This document shows, piece after piece, positions 7,851 through 17,029 of a stretch of DNA of 64,000 bases (the stretch's first letter is position 1; each line of letters begins with the position of its first letter). The DNA is taken from assembly GCA_963704535.1 (NCBI GenBank), contig OY969916.1, positions 7,626,001-7,690,000 of the forward strand, given 5' to 3'. Made by a program: the position numbers and the translations under genes. The stretch is from G963704535 sp963704535 (GTDB lineage: Bacteria > Chloroflexota > Chloroflexia > Chloroflexales > Roseiflexaceae). Below the pieces are notes generated by a model. The model saw nothing but the letters and a program-made list of their open reading frames with translations, made no database searches and was not told the origin of the DNA.

Positions 7851-8729
7851 TTAGCCCTTGATGGCGCCCACCGTTATGCCGCCGCCCATGGAGCGCTGGA
7901 GGAATATCGCGGCGATCAGCGGCGGGACCATAGCCATAAATGCGGCGGCGAGCTGGAGGTTCTGGGGAAAGTTTTGCACCAGCGTGTATAAGCGCACCGT
8001 GACGGGTTGCAGTTCGGCCTCGCGCAGCACCAGCAGCGGCAACATAAAATCCCTCCAGATCCCGACAAACGAAAGCATCGCCAGCACCAGCAGAATCGAG
8101 CGCGAGAGCGGCAGCGTGATCTCAATAAAGGTTCGCATCGGCGACGCGCCATCCACTGCGGCGGCGTCATAGATCTCCTGCGGGATCTGCTCGAAGAAAT
8201 TCTTCAGCACCAGGATCGCGAACGCATTTGCCGCATACGGCAGCCATAGGCCCCAGTAGTTATTCAGCAGGCTGATGTGGATGAGCGGCAGATCGACTAG
8301 CGTCATATATAGCGGGATGATGTAGGCGATACCGGGGATCGTCAGGGTCAGCAGGAACATGAGCTGGATGATCTTGCCGCCGATCGGCCTGAGCCGCGCC
8401 AGGCTATAGGCGGCCAGGGAAGCGACCAGCAACTGCCCGATCACCCCGCCGGCGGCGACCGCGAAGGTGTTGCGGAACATCGCGATCATATTGAAGCGCC
8501 GCCAGGCCTCCAGGTAGTTCTCCCAGTGCGGCACTTGCGGCAGCAGATTGATGCCGGGCCGGTAGATCTCGGCGCTGTTCTTCAGCCCAGCCGTAAAGGC
8601 GAACAGAAATGGAAAGATAAAAATGATACTCAAGAGCAGCAGCCCGATCAGCATGCCCCCGTACAGGAGGCGTCCCTGGATCGAACGCGCTTCCAGATTT
8701 GACATGATGCCGCGGCTGATGGCAGGCAT
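7851..8729 (-). CDS. sugar ABC transporter permease, MalG type
   Basis: This is a 292-residue integral membrane protein with about six hydrophobic segments, starting at the ATG at 8727-8729 behind an AAGGAGGGG site. The EAA loop that contacts the ATPase is 'EIYDAAAVDGASPMRTFIEI', and the protein ends in 'GGGITVGAIKG', the usual C-terminus of MalG/carbohydrate-uptake-transporter-1 permeases. It pairs with the MalF-type permease at 8881. No ATP-binding subunit is encoded in this operon, so a shared MsmK-like ATPase elsewhere is likely. Confidence 0.92.
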   Translation of the reverse strand: MPAISRGIMSNLEARSIQGRLLYGGMLIGLLLLSIIFIFPFLFAFTAGLKNSAEIYRPGINLLPQVPHWENYLEAWRRFNMIAMFRNTFAVAAGGVIGQLLVASLAAYSLARLRPIGGKIIQLMFLLTLTIPGIAYIIPLYMTLVDLPLIHISLLNNYWGLWLPYAANAFAILVLKNFFEQIPQEIYDAAAVDGASPMRTFIEITLPLSRSILLVLAMLSFVGIWRDFMLPLLVLREAELQPVTVRLYTLVQNFPQNLQLAAAFMAMVPPLIAAIFLQRSMGGGITVGAIKG

Positions 8730-8746
8730 TCGGTCCCCTCCTTTTC

Positions 8747-8876
8747 AGAACAAAGAACAAAGAATAAAGAACAAAATGGTGCCTTTTCTCGGAACGAATT
8801 TGCGGTACGCTGTACTCAGTTCTTGGTTCTTGGTTCTTGGTTCTTGGTTCTTGGTTCTTTGGTTCTTTGTTCTTGG
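8747..8876. repeat. heptamer hairpin between the two permease genes
   Basis: Copies of AGAACAA at 8747-8776 face complementary TTCTTGG/TTCTTTG copies at 8817-8876, forming a long imperfect hairpin. The right arm ends 4 bp from the stop codon of the upstream (MalF-type) gene. Confidence 0.75.
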
Positions 8877-8880
8877 CCAT

Positions 8881-9798
8881 TCATGGGTTGCGGTTCGAGA
8901 GCCAGATGTAGACCCCCGAGAAGCAAGACAGCACGACCAGCAGCGAGACGCTCCAGGCCGACGCCAGGCCGAAGTCATTCAGCGCGAAGGCGGCCTGGTA
9001 GCTGGCCAGCACCGGCGTGAGTGTGCTGTTCGCCGGCCCGCCCTTGGTCAGCAGGAACGGCTCGGCGAACACCTGCACGACGAAGATCACTTGCAGTACC
9101 AGCAGCACCTGCATCTTGGAGGCCAGGTTGGGCAGCGCGATATAGCGGACGCGCTCCCAGGGCGAGAAGCCGTCGATCTCGGCCGCCTCGTAGATCTCCA
9201 GCGGCACCTCTTGCAATGCCGTCAGGTAGATCAGCACCGTCCCGCCGGCCCCGCCCCAAGTCATGATCACCACCATCGCCAGCTTGGCCAGCGACGGGTT
9301 CTGGAGCCAGAGCTGCGGCGCGATGCCGATCTGCGCCAGCAGGCTGTTCAGCATGCCGCCCTCCGGCGCGTAGATCTGCCGCCAGACCAGCAGCGCGACC
9401 GTCACCGGGATCAGCGTCGGCAGATAGTAGGCTAGCTGGAAGAAGCCCCGCACCCGCCGCATCTCATTGACCATCAGCGCCACGACGACCGGGAACAGGA
9501 AACCCAGCCCCACGCTCAACAGCGCGAACTCGGCGATATTCCGCCAGGCTTTGTAGAACAGCGGGTCGGCAACCAAGCGCCGGTAGTTGTCGAGACCAAC
9601 CCAGGTCGATTCGCCTACCAGGCGAACGTTCTGAAAGCTATAGCTGACGGCGACCAGCATGGGATACCAGGTGAAGTATGCGAAGACAACCAGCGCCGGC
9701 AGCAGAAACAGCCAGGCCGGTGCTTGCGCGCGCCAGTTGATCCGCCGGCGCCTGGCGGCGCCCTTGGCCGGGGCAAGCATGGATCGTCCGATATTCAT
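8881..9798 (-). CDS. sugar ABC transporter permease, MalF type
   Basis: This is a 305-residue membrane protein with a short basic N-terminus and about six transmembrane segments. The ATG at 9796-9798 follows GGGAGG; a later in-frame ATG at about 9780 is an alternative. The EAA loop is 'EIYEAAEIDGFSPWERVRYI'. Together with the MalG-type partner and the binding protein at 14852 it forms a CUT1-type importer for di- or oligosaccharides. Its position between the alpha-glucosidase and the second permease supports uptake of alpha-glucan fragments. Confidence 0.92.
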   Translation of the reverse strand: MNIGRSMLAPAKGAARRRRINWRAQAPAWLFLLPALVVFAYFTWYPMLVAVSYSFQNVRLVGESTWVGLDNYRRLVADPLFYKAWRNIAEFALLSVGLGFLFPVVVALMVNEMRRVRGFFQLAYYLPTLIPVTVALLVWRQIYAPEGGMLNSLLAQIGIAPQLWLQNPSLAKLAMVVIMTWGGAGGTVLIYLTALQEVPLEIYEAAEIDGFSPWERVRYIALPNLASKMQVLLVLQVIFVVQVFAEPFLLTKGGPANSTLTPVLASYQAAFALNDFGLASAWSVSLLVVLSCFSGVYIWLSNRNP

Positions 9799-9810
9799 GG
9801 TCGGCCTCCC

Positions 9811-9932
9811 TAAGACAAGGTTTCAGACAACGCCGTTCTACTTTACAATGTGGGAGGGGAGAGACTGAGGGGGCTGCCCCCTCAAGCTCCCTTTTTTCTC
9901 GGAACTGTAAAGCATCAAGGAACCTTGTCTAA
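9811..9932. repeat. MITE-like element, family A, copy 1
   Basis: GACAAGGTT at 9814-9822 is mirrored by AACCTTGTC at 9921-9929, around a core of CTTTACAATG...GAGACTGAGGGGGC and its partial complement. TAA flanks both sides (9811-9813 and 9930-9932), consistent with a 3-bp target duplication. The right end overlaps the GH31 stop codon. Related copies are at 25032 and 58947. Confidence 0.75.
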
Positions 9933-12304
9933 TCCTCGATCTCGAACTCCAGCCTGCGCGGCCCGTCGTCCGCAAGCTGAAGCGTCAGCACGCGCCGAGT
10001 GGGATCATACTCCGCGCCGGGGTGGCCCTGCGCCGCGCGCTCGCTCACCGCGTGGATGTGCAGCACCAGCCGCCGCTCCGGCGGCGCGTAGGCGCCGGCC
10101 CGCGCGCCGATCTCGAAGCCGAGCCGCCCGCCCTCCACATGCAGCCGGTAGCTGGTGGTGCAGCAGTGGCCCTGCTCGTACGCGAAGCTGTGGCCGTCGT
10201 CCTCGTAGAGCGTGAACGCCCCGTCGCCGGGGTACAGGTCGAGCGTCAGCGGGTCGAGCGTTCGCTGGTCGGCGTAGTCCAGGTCCGGCCCGCTAGGGAT
10301 GATCGCGCCGGCGCGAACGTACAGCGGCATGCGCTCCAGCGGCGCGTGTGCCAGCAGATGCGCCGGCCCGCTGATCGCCTCGCCGGTCCACCAGTCGTAC
10401 CAGGTGCCGGCCGGCAGGTAGACGTGGCGATGCTCGCGGCCGGGCTGGTAGATCGGCGCGGCCAGGAGCCAAGGACCCAGCAGCACCTGGTCGTGGAGCT
10501 GGTAGGTGTCCGGGTCATCCGGGAAGTGGTACAGCAGCGGGCGCAGCACCGGCGCCCCACTCCGCGACGCCTCCCAGAACAAGCTGTAGAGATACGGCAG
10601 CAGTCGGTAGCGCAGCCGCAGGAAGTCGCGGCAGATCGCCTCGACGCGCGGGCCGAAGCTCCACGGCTCGTGGCGCTCGGTGTCCGAGCACGAGTGGCCG
10701 CGGCAGAAGGGCATCAGGGCGCCGAGCTGCATCCAGCGCGCGAACAGCTCGCCGCTGGCGTTGCCGTAGAAGCCGCCAATATCGGTCCCCACGAAGGCGA
10801 CCCCGGAGAGGCCCATGTTCAGAAGTTGCGGCATGGTCATCTCCAGGTGATCCCAGCGAGCCATATTATCGCCCATCCAGCACGCGCTCCAGCGCTGGAT
10901 GCCGGCGTAGCCGGAGCGGGTCAGGACGAATGGGCGGCTGTCCGTGGCGCGGCGCAGCCCCTCGTAGGATGCCTGGGCCATGCCGGAGCCGTAGAGGTTG
11001 TGGACCTCGGCGTGGGTCGTTTGCTCGCCGGCCGGTCCCTGCGGCGCGTCGAGAGCGATCGTGCCGGGCGCGCCGCCACCCTGGCTGAACGGGAGCGCGA
11101 ACACAGTCGGCTCGTTCATGTCGTTCCAGACGCCGGCCACGCCCGCCTCGACCAGCGCCCGCTGCTGCTCACCCCACCAGGCCCGCACCTCCGGCCGCGT
11201 GTAGTCGGCGAAGACCGAGTCATCCGGCCAGACGTAGCCGTGAAACACCTCGCCATCGGCCTGGCGCAGGAACACGGCGTGCTCCATCCCGTCGGCGTAG
11301 ACGTGGTAATCGGGGTCGGCCTTCACCCCAGCGTCGGCGATCGTCACGATCCGCACGCCCTCGTGCCGCAGCCCGGCGATCAGGTTGGCGGGGTTGGGGA
11401 AGCGCTGCGGGTGCCAGGTGAAGTTGCGGTAGCCGTCCATATGGTCGATATCCAGGTGGATCGCGTCGCATGGGATGTCGCGGCGGCGGAACTCGGCTGC
11501 CAGCCCGCTGGTCTCCGCCTCGTTCATGTAGCTCCAGCGGCTCTGGTGGTAGCCCAGCGCCCAGCGCGGCGGCAGCGGCATGGTTCCCAGGATCTGAGCC
11601 AAGCCCGCGGTGACCTCCGCCGGTGTCGGCCCGTAGACCAGGTAGTAGTCCACCTCGCCTCCCTCGGCCTCCATCAGCCAGGTGCCGGGCCGGCCCGCGC
11701 CCATGTCGAAGCGGCTGTGCCAGGTGTTATTGAAGAACACGCCGTAGGCCAGGCCGGGCCGCAGCGCCAGGAAGGCCGGGATGGCGATGTACAGCGGGTC
11801 GGTGCTGGAGCCGTAGCGGTACTGGTCGGTGGCCCAGTTGACGAGCTGCTGCCCGAGCTTATCGAGCTGCCCGGTGCGCTCGCCAAAGCCGTAGAAGTGC
11901 TCACCCTCCTCGATGCGCTTGGCGCAGGCGACCTGCCGCCCGGCGCCGGTCGCCCGCCAACTCATGCCGCCCTCGTCGGCGCAGAAACGTTGTTTCTGGG
12001 CGTTGGCGAAGGAGATCGCGCCCGTATCGCGCGCCACGCAAACTGTGAGTGCGGCGGTGTGGAGCAGGATCTGGCCGTCCTCCACGCCGATCTCGACCGG
12101 CGCGCCGGGAAACTCCGCATCCGGTCGGGCCACAGCCCAGGAGCGGCGCGGCTCAAACGCGTCTTCGGGCGCCAGCCGCACCCGGATGATGCGCTCGGTC
12201 AGGGGCGTGATCGCAACCAACGGCCCACCGCAGTCGAGCAGGAGCGCGTGGCCCTCGCGGCGGTAGGATCGCACGGCGCCGAGATTGGTGAAGGGTGACG
12301 TCAT
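9929..12304 (-). CDS. GH31-family alpha-glucosidase
   Basis: This is a 791-residue cytoplasmic-type enzyme with no signal peptide. It has the GH31 barrel signatures: the nucleophile motif 'GVWNDMNEPTVF' (Asp), the 'RWSACWMGDNMARWDHL' region with the acid/base Asp, and 'FVGTDIGGFYGN'. The C-terminus carries the usual beta-sandwich domains. GH31 enzymes hydrolyse terminal alpha-glucosidic bonds, and several act on nigerose-type alpha-1,3 links. Next to a GH87-like glucanase and an importer, it most likely breaks imported alpha-1,3-glucan oligosaccharides to glucose (inference). Confidence 0.93.
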   Translation of the reverse strand: MTSPFTNLGAVRSYRREGHALLLDCGGPLVAITPLTERIIRVRLAPEDAFEPRRSWAVARPDAEFPGAPVEIGVEDGQILLHTAALTVCVARDTGAISFANAQKQRFCADEGGMSWRATGAGRQVACAKRIEEGEHFYGFGERTGQLDKLGQQLVNWATDQYRYGSSTDPLYIAIPAFLALRPGLAYGVFFNNTWHSRFDMGAGRPGTWLMEAEGGEVDYYLVYGPTPAEVTAGLAQILGTMPLPPRWALGYHQSRWSYMNEAETSGLAAEFRRRDIPCDAIHLDIDHMDGYRNFTWHPQRFPNPANLIAGLRHEGVRIVTIADAGVKADPDYHVYADGMEHAVFLRQADGEVFHGYVWPDDSVFADYTRPEVRAWWGEQQRALVEAGVAGVWNDMNEPTVFALPFSQGGGAPGTIALDAPQGPAGEQTTHAEVHNLYGSGMAQASYEGLRRATDSRPFVLTRSGYAGIQRWSACWMGDNMARWDHLEMTMPQLLNMGLSGVAFVGTDIGGFYGNASGELFARWMQLGALMPFCRGHSCSDTERHEPWSFGPRVEAICRDFLRLRYRLLPYLYSLFWEASRSGAPVLRPLLYHFPDDPDTYQLHDQVLLGPWLLAAPIYQPGREHRHVYLPAGTWYDWWTGEAISGPAHLLAHAPLERMPLYVRAGAIIPSGPDLDYADQRTLDPLTLDLYPGDGAFTLYEDDGHSFAYEQGHCCTTSYRLHVEGGRLGFEIGARAGAYAPPERRLVLHIHAVSERAAQGHPGAEYDPTRRVLTLQLADDGPRRLEFEIED

Positions 12305-12339
12305 GGCGTGGTCGCTCCAGTTAGAGAAGGCGATCCAAA

Positions 12340-12487
12340 CGTGAACCGTGAAACGTGTTGCGTGTTGCGTGTTGCGTGAATTGTCCGTTGTCAGTTGTCA
12401 GTTGTCAGTGGTTGGTGAAGCGTGAAACGTGAGGTGTCGCTCGTCACCCTTTCACCCCTTCACCTTGTCACCTTGTCATCTTGTCAC
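12340..12487. repeat. composite heptamer/octamer repeat block
   Basis: Five unit types follow one another: AAACGTG, CGTGTTG, TCAGTTG, TCACCCTT-type octamers and CTTGTCAT-type octamers. The block fills most of the 207-bp gap between the GH31 and GH87 genes and ends about 25 bp from the GH87 stop. Confidence 0.7.
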
Positions 12488-12511
12488 GACGGTCAGTCAA
12501 TTGTAAATCGC

Positions 12512-14745
12512 CTACCAGCCGCCGTTGCCGGAACCGCGCGTGATGGTGAACTTGTTCGGCGGCGCCTCATTACGCAGCCCGCCGCTGGTCGGGTTGGTCA
12601 CGTTCACGGAGTTGAACGTCGCGCCGCCGGTTGCGTTCGAGTTGATCAGGATGCCGGAGGTGCCCGCGTTGACGATCTGGATGTTCTCAAAAGTTGTCGT
12701 GTTCAGGTTGAACGGCCCCTGGATGTGGATGCCGGAGAAGGTCGGGCTGTCGATCAGGATATCCTTGACCAGAATCGCGCCCATCGCGCCCTCCGACGCA
12801 TGCAGCTTCAGCGCGCCGTGCTCCTGTTTCCACATTGGCCCGCCGGCCCGGATCAGCGAGTTGCGCTGCACGCTGGTGGTGCCGGCGAACGGCCACGCCC
12901 CGAACTGCTGCGCAATCAGGATGCCGGGGTAGGTGACGACATCGTAGCACAGGTTGTCCTCGACCTTGTTATCGCGGCCGCCGTAGATCGCGAAGCAGTT
13001 GGCCCGCCACGGCACCTGCACCGTGTTGAAGCGGAAGGTGTTGTTGGTGTTCACCCCGCCGTCGGAGTTCGGCGCCCACGAGGCCAGCGCGTCGTCGCCG
13101 GTGTTCCGGAAGTGCGAGTGCTCGACTACCGAATTGCTGGTCCCATTGCAGAAGTTCACACCATCGGCGAACAAGTTGCGGAACCGGCTGCCGGTGATCA
13201 CCAGGCCATCGGTCACATTCTGCGTGCCCGCGCCGACCCACCAGCCGACCTTGGTATGCTCGACCCACACATGCTCCACCCGCGAGCCGCTGCCGGCGCC
13301 GCCGTTGAAGCCGTTCTCAGGGCTGTTGTCGTCGCGCGGTGGTCGTCTCGCCCAGGATCGCGAAGTCGTAGAACCGGCAATTGCTGCCGGTGCAGTGGAA
13401 GCGCGCGAACGGCCCGTGGATGGTCGAGTACCACATGCCCGCGCCCTGCACCGTCACATCGCGAGATCATGATCCCCATGTCGCTCTGGAGCTGCACCGT
13501 GCTCTCGAAGGTGCCGGCCGGAATCCACGCGCCCTTGCCCTGTGACTTCGCCAGGTTGATACAGTTCTGGATGGCCTGGCCGTCGTTGGTGGCGTCGTCG
13601 GGCGTCGCGCCGCAATCGGCGATCGAGATGAAGTTGGCAGGCATCGTCTTCGCCGGCCCGACCTGCTCCAGATCGACCAGGTCCACCACATAATACGCCG
13701 CCGTGTCGCCGCTGTCCTTCTGGAGCTTCACCGTCGCGCCGGCCGGGATGCCGCCCACCAGTGCGCGGGCCTCGTCGAAGAAGTGATGCGCGCCGCCGAC
13801 CGCCGGATCGTTGAGCGAGTTGGCCTCGCCGCCATACGACCAGGCGTACTTCGAGGTCAGGTTGAGCTTCTGCCGGAACGTGCCGTTCACGTACAGGCTG
13901 AGCGTTGTGGTGATCCCGCCGCCGGTCGGCGCGTCGGGGATGACGTAGCGCACCACGATCGAGTTGGCCGCCTGCGACGCCGTGAGCTGGACGTACTGCC
14001 CGGTCGCGCTCAGTTGGACGCTGCGCCGGCCCGAAGATTCGGCCGCGACCTGGCCAAACGTCCGGCTGGGGCCGAGGAGCGTGCCATTGGTGCTGCCGTC
14101 TTCGGCCTCGTACTCGATCCAGGGCACCGTGGCGCCGCGCGTGCCGGGCGGCACCGGCGTCGCCGTGGCGCCGGGCGTGTTCGTCGGCCTGGGGGTCGGG
14201 ATACGTGTCGGGATGCTGGTAGGTGTGGCGGTGGGCGCGTTCGGCGATTCCAGCAGCCACTGCGTGCTCCCATCGCTGGCCGGGATGGTGCCGTGCTGGG
14301 CGTAGCCGCGCAGATTCTGGATGTGCATCACTTCCCGGTTGTGCTGGACGCTGCGGATAATCGTGTAGCCGGGCGTCGGCGCGTTCTCGAAGGCCCAGCG
14401 TGCGCTCATCCAGCTATCCTGAGCCGGGATGCTCTCGACATAATCGTAAAGATGCTCAATCGCCAGATAGTTGCCGGTGGCCTGGTTCTTGATCCGCTTG
14501 CTGCCCTGGAAGTCCTCGATCAGCCAGTGCGAAGCCTGATCGCTAGCGGCTGGCGTGCCGTACTTGACCTGGTTGTCCGCCTCGTAAAGATAGGTGCCCT
14601 GCCACTTATTCTTGATCCGTACGTAGTTCTCAACCTCGGCCACCGGCGGCGAGGATAACGGGGCGCATTGTGTGAGCGCAAAGGCGAGAGTTAGGAGGCA
14701 GATTATCAGACTTATCCAGCCGTGCCTCTTCGACGAGGTGCTCAT
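12512..14745 (-). CDS. secreted GH87-like alpha-1,3-glucanase (mycodextranase), two frameshifts
   Basis: The ATG at 14743-14745 follows GGAGGCAG and gives a lipoprotein signal with lipobox A-L-T-Q-C. Domain order when read across two one-base insertions (near 13464 and 13337): a ricin/beta-trefoil-like region (about 35-190), a Pro/Thr linker, a CBM6/35-like module starting 'EYEAEDGSTNG', then a right-handed beta-helix ('GATPDDATNDGQAIQNCI', 'GAGMWYSTIHGPFARF', 'FADGVNFCNGTSNSVVEHS'). That order and wording match GH87 alpha-1,3-glucanases, which cut nigeran/mutan-type glucans outside the cell. The frameshifts may be assembly errors. The neighbouring transporter and GH31 gene fit this substrate. 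Confidence 0.82.
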
Positions 14746-14762
14746 TATCTGCCTCCATTCTC

Positions 14763-14830
14763 TGTTGCGTGTTACGTGTTGCGTGTTGCGTGTCAGCGTA
14801 CGCAACACGTAACACGTAACACGCAACACG
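14763..14830. repeat. heptamer hairpin upstream of the GH87 gene
   Basis: CGTGTTG/CGTGTTA copies at 14763-14792 pair with CGCAACA/CGTAACA copies at 14800-14830. It lies between the binding-protein stop (about 20 bp away) and the GH87 ribosome site, so it could reduce or buffer downstream expression. Confidence 0.75.
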
Positions 14831-14851
14831 AACAGCGCATCAAGTGACCCG

Positions 14852-16420
14852 CTACTGCTTCGGCAGTTGGTCGAGCACGTTCTTCTGGAAGGTCGTGGCC
14901 GCCTCTTGGACCGCCGCCGCCGGGTCGGTCGCCTGGTCGGTCAGGATCGAGCTGACAACCGCGCCCATCGCGCCGTAGTACTCCTGCCCGGCCGTCGCCG
15001 GCTCCGGCTCCAGCCCGACCTGGCCCTGCGTCACCGCGTCCACGAAGAGCTGGTAGTTCGCCACCGGCAGGTTGGCATAGCTCTTCTGGAGCGCCGCAGT
15101 CGCCTGCTCGTAGTCGCCGACGTACAGCGGCAGCGTCGGGGCGCCGATCACCACCTGCGGGTCCTGTTTGCTCAGGTCAAGCCCGGTCTGGATTTCGGCC
15201 GGATCGAACTGCGTAAACAGCCGGTAGTACACCGCCGCCTCTTTTTCGTCGTCGCTGGCGGCGCTGCTGACCATCGCGATATTGCCCCCCACCAGCGACA
15301 CGCTCTTGCCGTTCGGGCCGGCCGGCAGCGGCGCGAAGCCGAACTGGGTCATGTCGACATCGGGGAACGTCATGCGGATCCAGGTAAACTGGTCGCCGGC
15401 CATGACCGCCATCGCAGTGCGCCCGGTCGCCAGAGCCTCGCCGTTCTTGGCCCAGTCCAGGTTCTCGCGCGGCAGCACGTCATGGGTCCAGCGCAGGTCT
15501 TTGACGTAGTTCAGGGCATCGACCGGGGCGCCGCTGGCGAAGCCGGCCGCGAACGAGCCGTCGGTGTGCGGCGTCACAATATCGGATTGCTTGGCGCCCC
15601 ACGAGTAGGCGATCGTCGTCACCTGCCAGCCGGTCGCATTGCTGCCGTCGGTGATGAACGAGAAGCCCGCCCGGCCCGCGTCGCGCTGGGTCAGCGCCTT
15701 GGCCATGGTCGCCAGCTCCTCCCAGGTGCTCGGCGGCTTGTCGAAGCCGGCCTCTTTGAGCATCTGCATATTGTAGCCCAGGCCCATCGCATAAGCGAAG
15801 CGCGGAATGCCGTAGACCTTGCCGTCCTTCGAGGTGATCGCGAGAATATTGGGGTTGAAGACATCGCCCAACTTCTGGGTATCGAAGATGCTGCTCAGGT
15901 CGGCCGCCACGCCCTGGTCGATGATTTTGCCGGGGTCGGAGAGGTAGACCTCGAACAGGGTCGGCACTTGCTTGCCGGCAACCAGTGCGGCGAATGTGTC
16001 GGGGGCATACGCGTAATCCGACCCGGTGATGGTCACGTTCGGGTACAGCTTCTGGAAGCGCTCAACCTGTGCGGTCCAGTTCTTCAGCGACTCGGGCTGG
16101 GACTCTGGCGGCTTGCCGATCACGGTAATATTGACTGGGCGGCCGCCGGCGATCTGCTCGGGCATGGTGATAATGGCCGGCAGGGAGCCGGTCGCGGCAG
16201 GGGCGGCGGTCGGGGCAGCGGGCGCCGCCGTCGGGGCTGCGGGCGCGGCTGTCGGGGCCGCTGTGGCCGCCGTGGCTGGAGCGGTGGTTGGCTGTGCGGC
16301 GGCGGGGGCGGTTGTCGGGTTCGATGCGGGAGGATTCGCGGTGGCGCCACAAGCGCCCAGGATCAGCGCCGCAAGCAAGACGGCGGCAGGTAAGAGCTGA
16401 TTCGCCCATCTAACCTTCAT
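14852..16420 (-). CDS. sugar ABC transporter substrate-binding lipoprotein
   Basis: This is a 522-residue protein with a signal peptide and lipobox L-G-A-C. An Ala/Pro/Thr low-complexity linker (residues about 25-80) with repeated A-A-P-T precedes a family 1 extracellular solute-binding fold: 'YPNVTITGSDYAYAPDTFAA', 'YGIPRFAYAMGLGYNMQML' and 'TGRTAMAVMAGDQFTWI'. The linker probably spaces the domain from the membrane in this non-classical envelope. As first gene of the operon it follows the operator-bearing leader. The likely ligand is an alpha-glucan oligosaccharide, inferred from the linked GH87 and GH31 genes. Confidence 0.92.
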   Translation of the reverse strand: MKVRWANQLLPAAVLLAALILGACGATANPPASNPTTAPAAAQPTTAPATAATAAPTAAPAAPTAAPAAPTAAPAATGSLPAIITMPEQIAGGRPVNITVIGKPPESQPESLKNWTAQVERFQKLYPNVTITGSDYAYAPDTFAALVAGKQVPTLFEVYLSDPGKIIDQGVAADLSSIFDTQKLGDVFNPNILAITSKDGKVYGIPRFAYAMGLGYNMQMLKEAGFDKPPSTWEELATMAKALTQRDAGRAGFSFITDGSNATGWQVTTIAYSWGAKQSDIVTPHTDGSFAAGFASGAPVDALNYVKDLRWTHDVLPRENLDWAKNGEALATGRTAMAVMAGDQFTWIRMTFPDVDMTQFGFAPLPAGPNGKSVSLVGGNIAMVSSAASDDEKEAAVYYRLFTQFDPAEIQTGLDLSKQDPQVVIGAPTLPLYVGDYEQATAALQKSYANLPVANYQLFVDAVTQGQVGLEPEPATAGQEYYGAMGAVVSSILTDQATDPAAAVQEAATTFQKNVLDQLPKQ

Positions 16421-16862
16421 GGTAGGTGTCCTCCTCTGTGAGAGATCTTACGCCCAGTTGTTACGGAAGATACGGGACCAAGGAGCCTACGACGCCGGGC
16501 AACCACCCCCTTTCAAGCAGTTCAGCGTCCATAGAGCAATAAAGATTCAAACCGGCCCAGGCAATCTTTTTGCGTGCAAAATGTGTTTGAACCGATTCAA
16601 ATAAGATTGAAAAAAAGCTGACGCACTGTTTTCCCAGCCGGGATAAGGCGACACTACTGTTCTTTGGAGTGAACTTGAGAAACCGTTGATTGAAGTGACG
16701 GCATCACGTGCTGGCCAAGAGGGTGCCCGAAATAATGCGTCTACCATCGAATGGTTTCGACGCCTCAGAAGGGTAAAAGAGCGCCAGATGCTCCAAAAGC
16801 CCGCTAAGATATCTGCCAGAGTGTTATTGCGAAGAGGCTCTAAGAAGTATATCTCTTGAAAC
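16421..16862 (-). other. long 5' leader of the saccharide operon
   Basis: From the predicted start site near 16862 to the ATG at 16420 about 440 nt are untranslated. No gene was recognised, and the short frames here lack codon bias or motifs. The leader contains the inner LacI-type operator at 16587. A riboswitch was looked for by eye and none was recognised. Confidence 0.45.
16587..16600. promoter_or_regulatory. LacI-type operator O2 (inner)
   Basis: TTGAACCGATTCAA is a TTGAA-N4-TTCAA palindrome, typical of LacI/GalR-family sites with a central CG. It lies within the leader, 269 bp from the other site, a spacing that would allow looping. Confidence 0.65.
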
Positions 16863-16869
16863 GGTTCAA
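16856..16869. promoter_or_regulatory. LacI-type operator O1 at the start site
   Basis: TTGAAACGGTTCAA is a LacI-family palindrome. It abuts the -10 box of the minus-strand promoter, so a bound repressor would cover the transcription start. Confidence 0.75.
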
Positions 16870-16897
16870 TCATAACACTTGCGATACTCGTTGTCAA
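16869..16897 (-). promoter_or_regulatory. consensus sigma-70 promoter of the saccharide operon
   Basis: On the minus strand TTGACA (16892-16897) and TATGAT (16869-16874) are separated by exactly 17 bp. This is the best promoter in the window and reads toward the binding-protein gene. Confidence 0.8.
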
Positions 16898-17013
16898 GGT
16901 TCATTTTAAAGTGGAAGCCACCGCATCATTGTGAAGTGCGCTATGCTGTACTGCCATGCCCTGCACGTTGAAGGGTATCGAGGTCTCTTCACCAGCAATT
17001 GTACATGCACAGG

Positions 17014-17022
17014 TGCTATAAT
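17014..17022 (+). promoter_or_regulatory. extended -10 giving a leaderless ABC1 transcript
   Basis: TGCTATAAT ends 7 bp before the GTG at 17030. Transcription would then begin at or next to the start codon, which implies a leaderless mRNA. No ribosome site is present there. Confidence 0.5.
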
Positions 17023-17029
17023 ACCCTGC

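Noticed and set aside
10022..12298. Long open frame of 758 codons opposite the GH31 gene
   Set aside because: It is a mirror frame caused by high G+C. It has no domain motifs, while the minus strand encodes a full GH31 enzyme.
14867..16393. 508-codon open frame opposite the binding-protein gene
   Set aside because: Arg/Gly-rich shadow with no signal or motifs; the minus strand carries a clear lipoprotein.
16421..16868. Riboswitch or small gene in the long leader
   Set aside because: No known aptamer pattern was recognised by eye, and the short frames lack start signals and codon bias.
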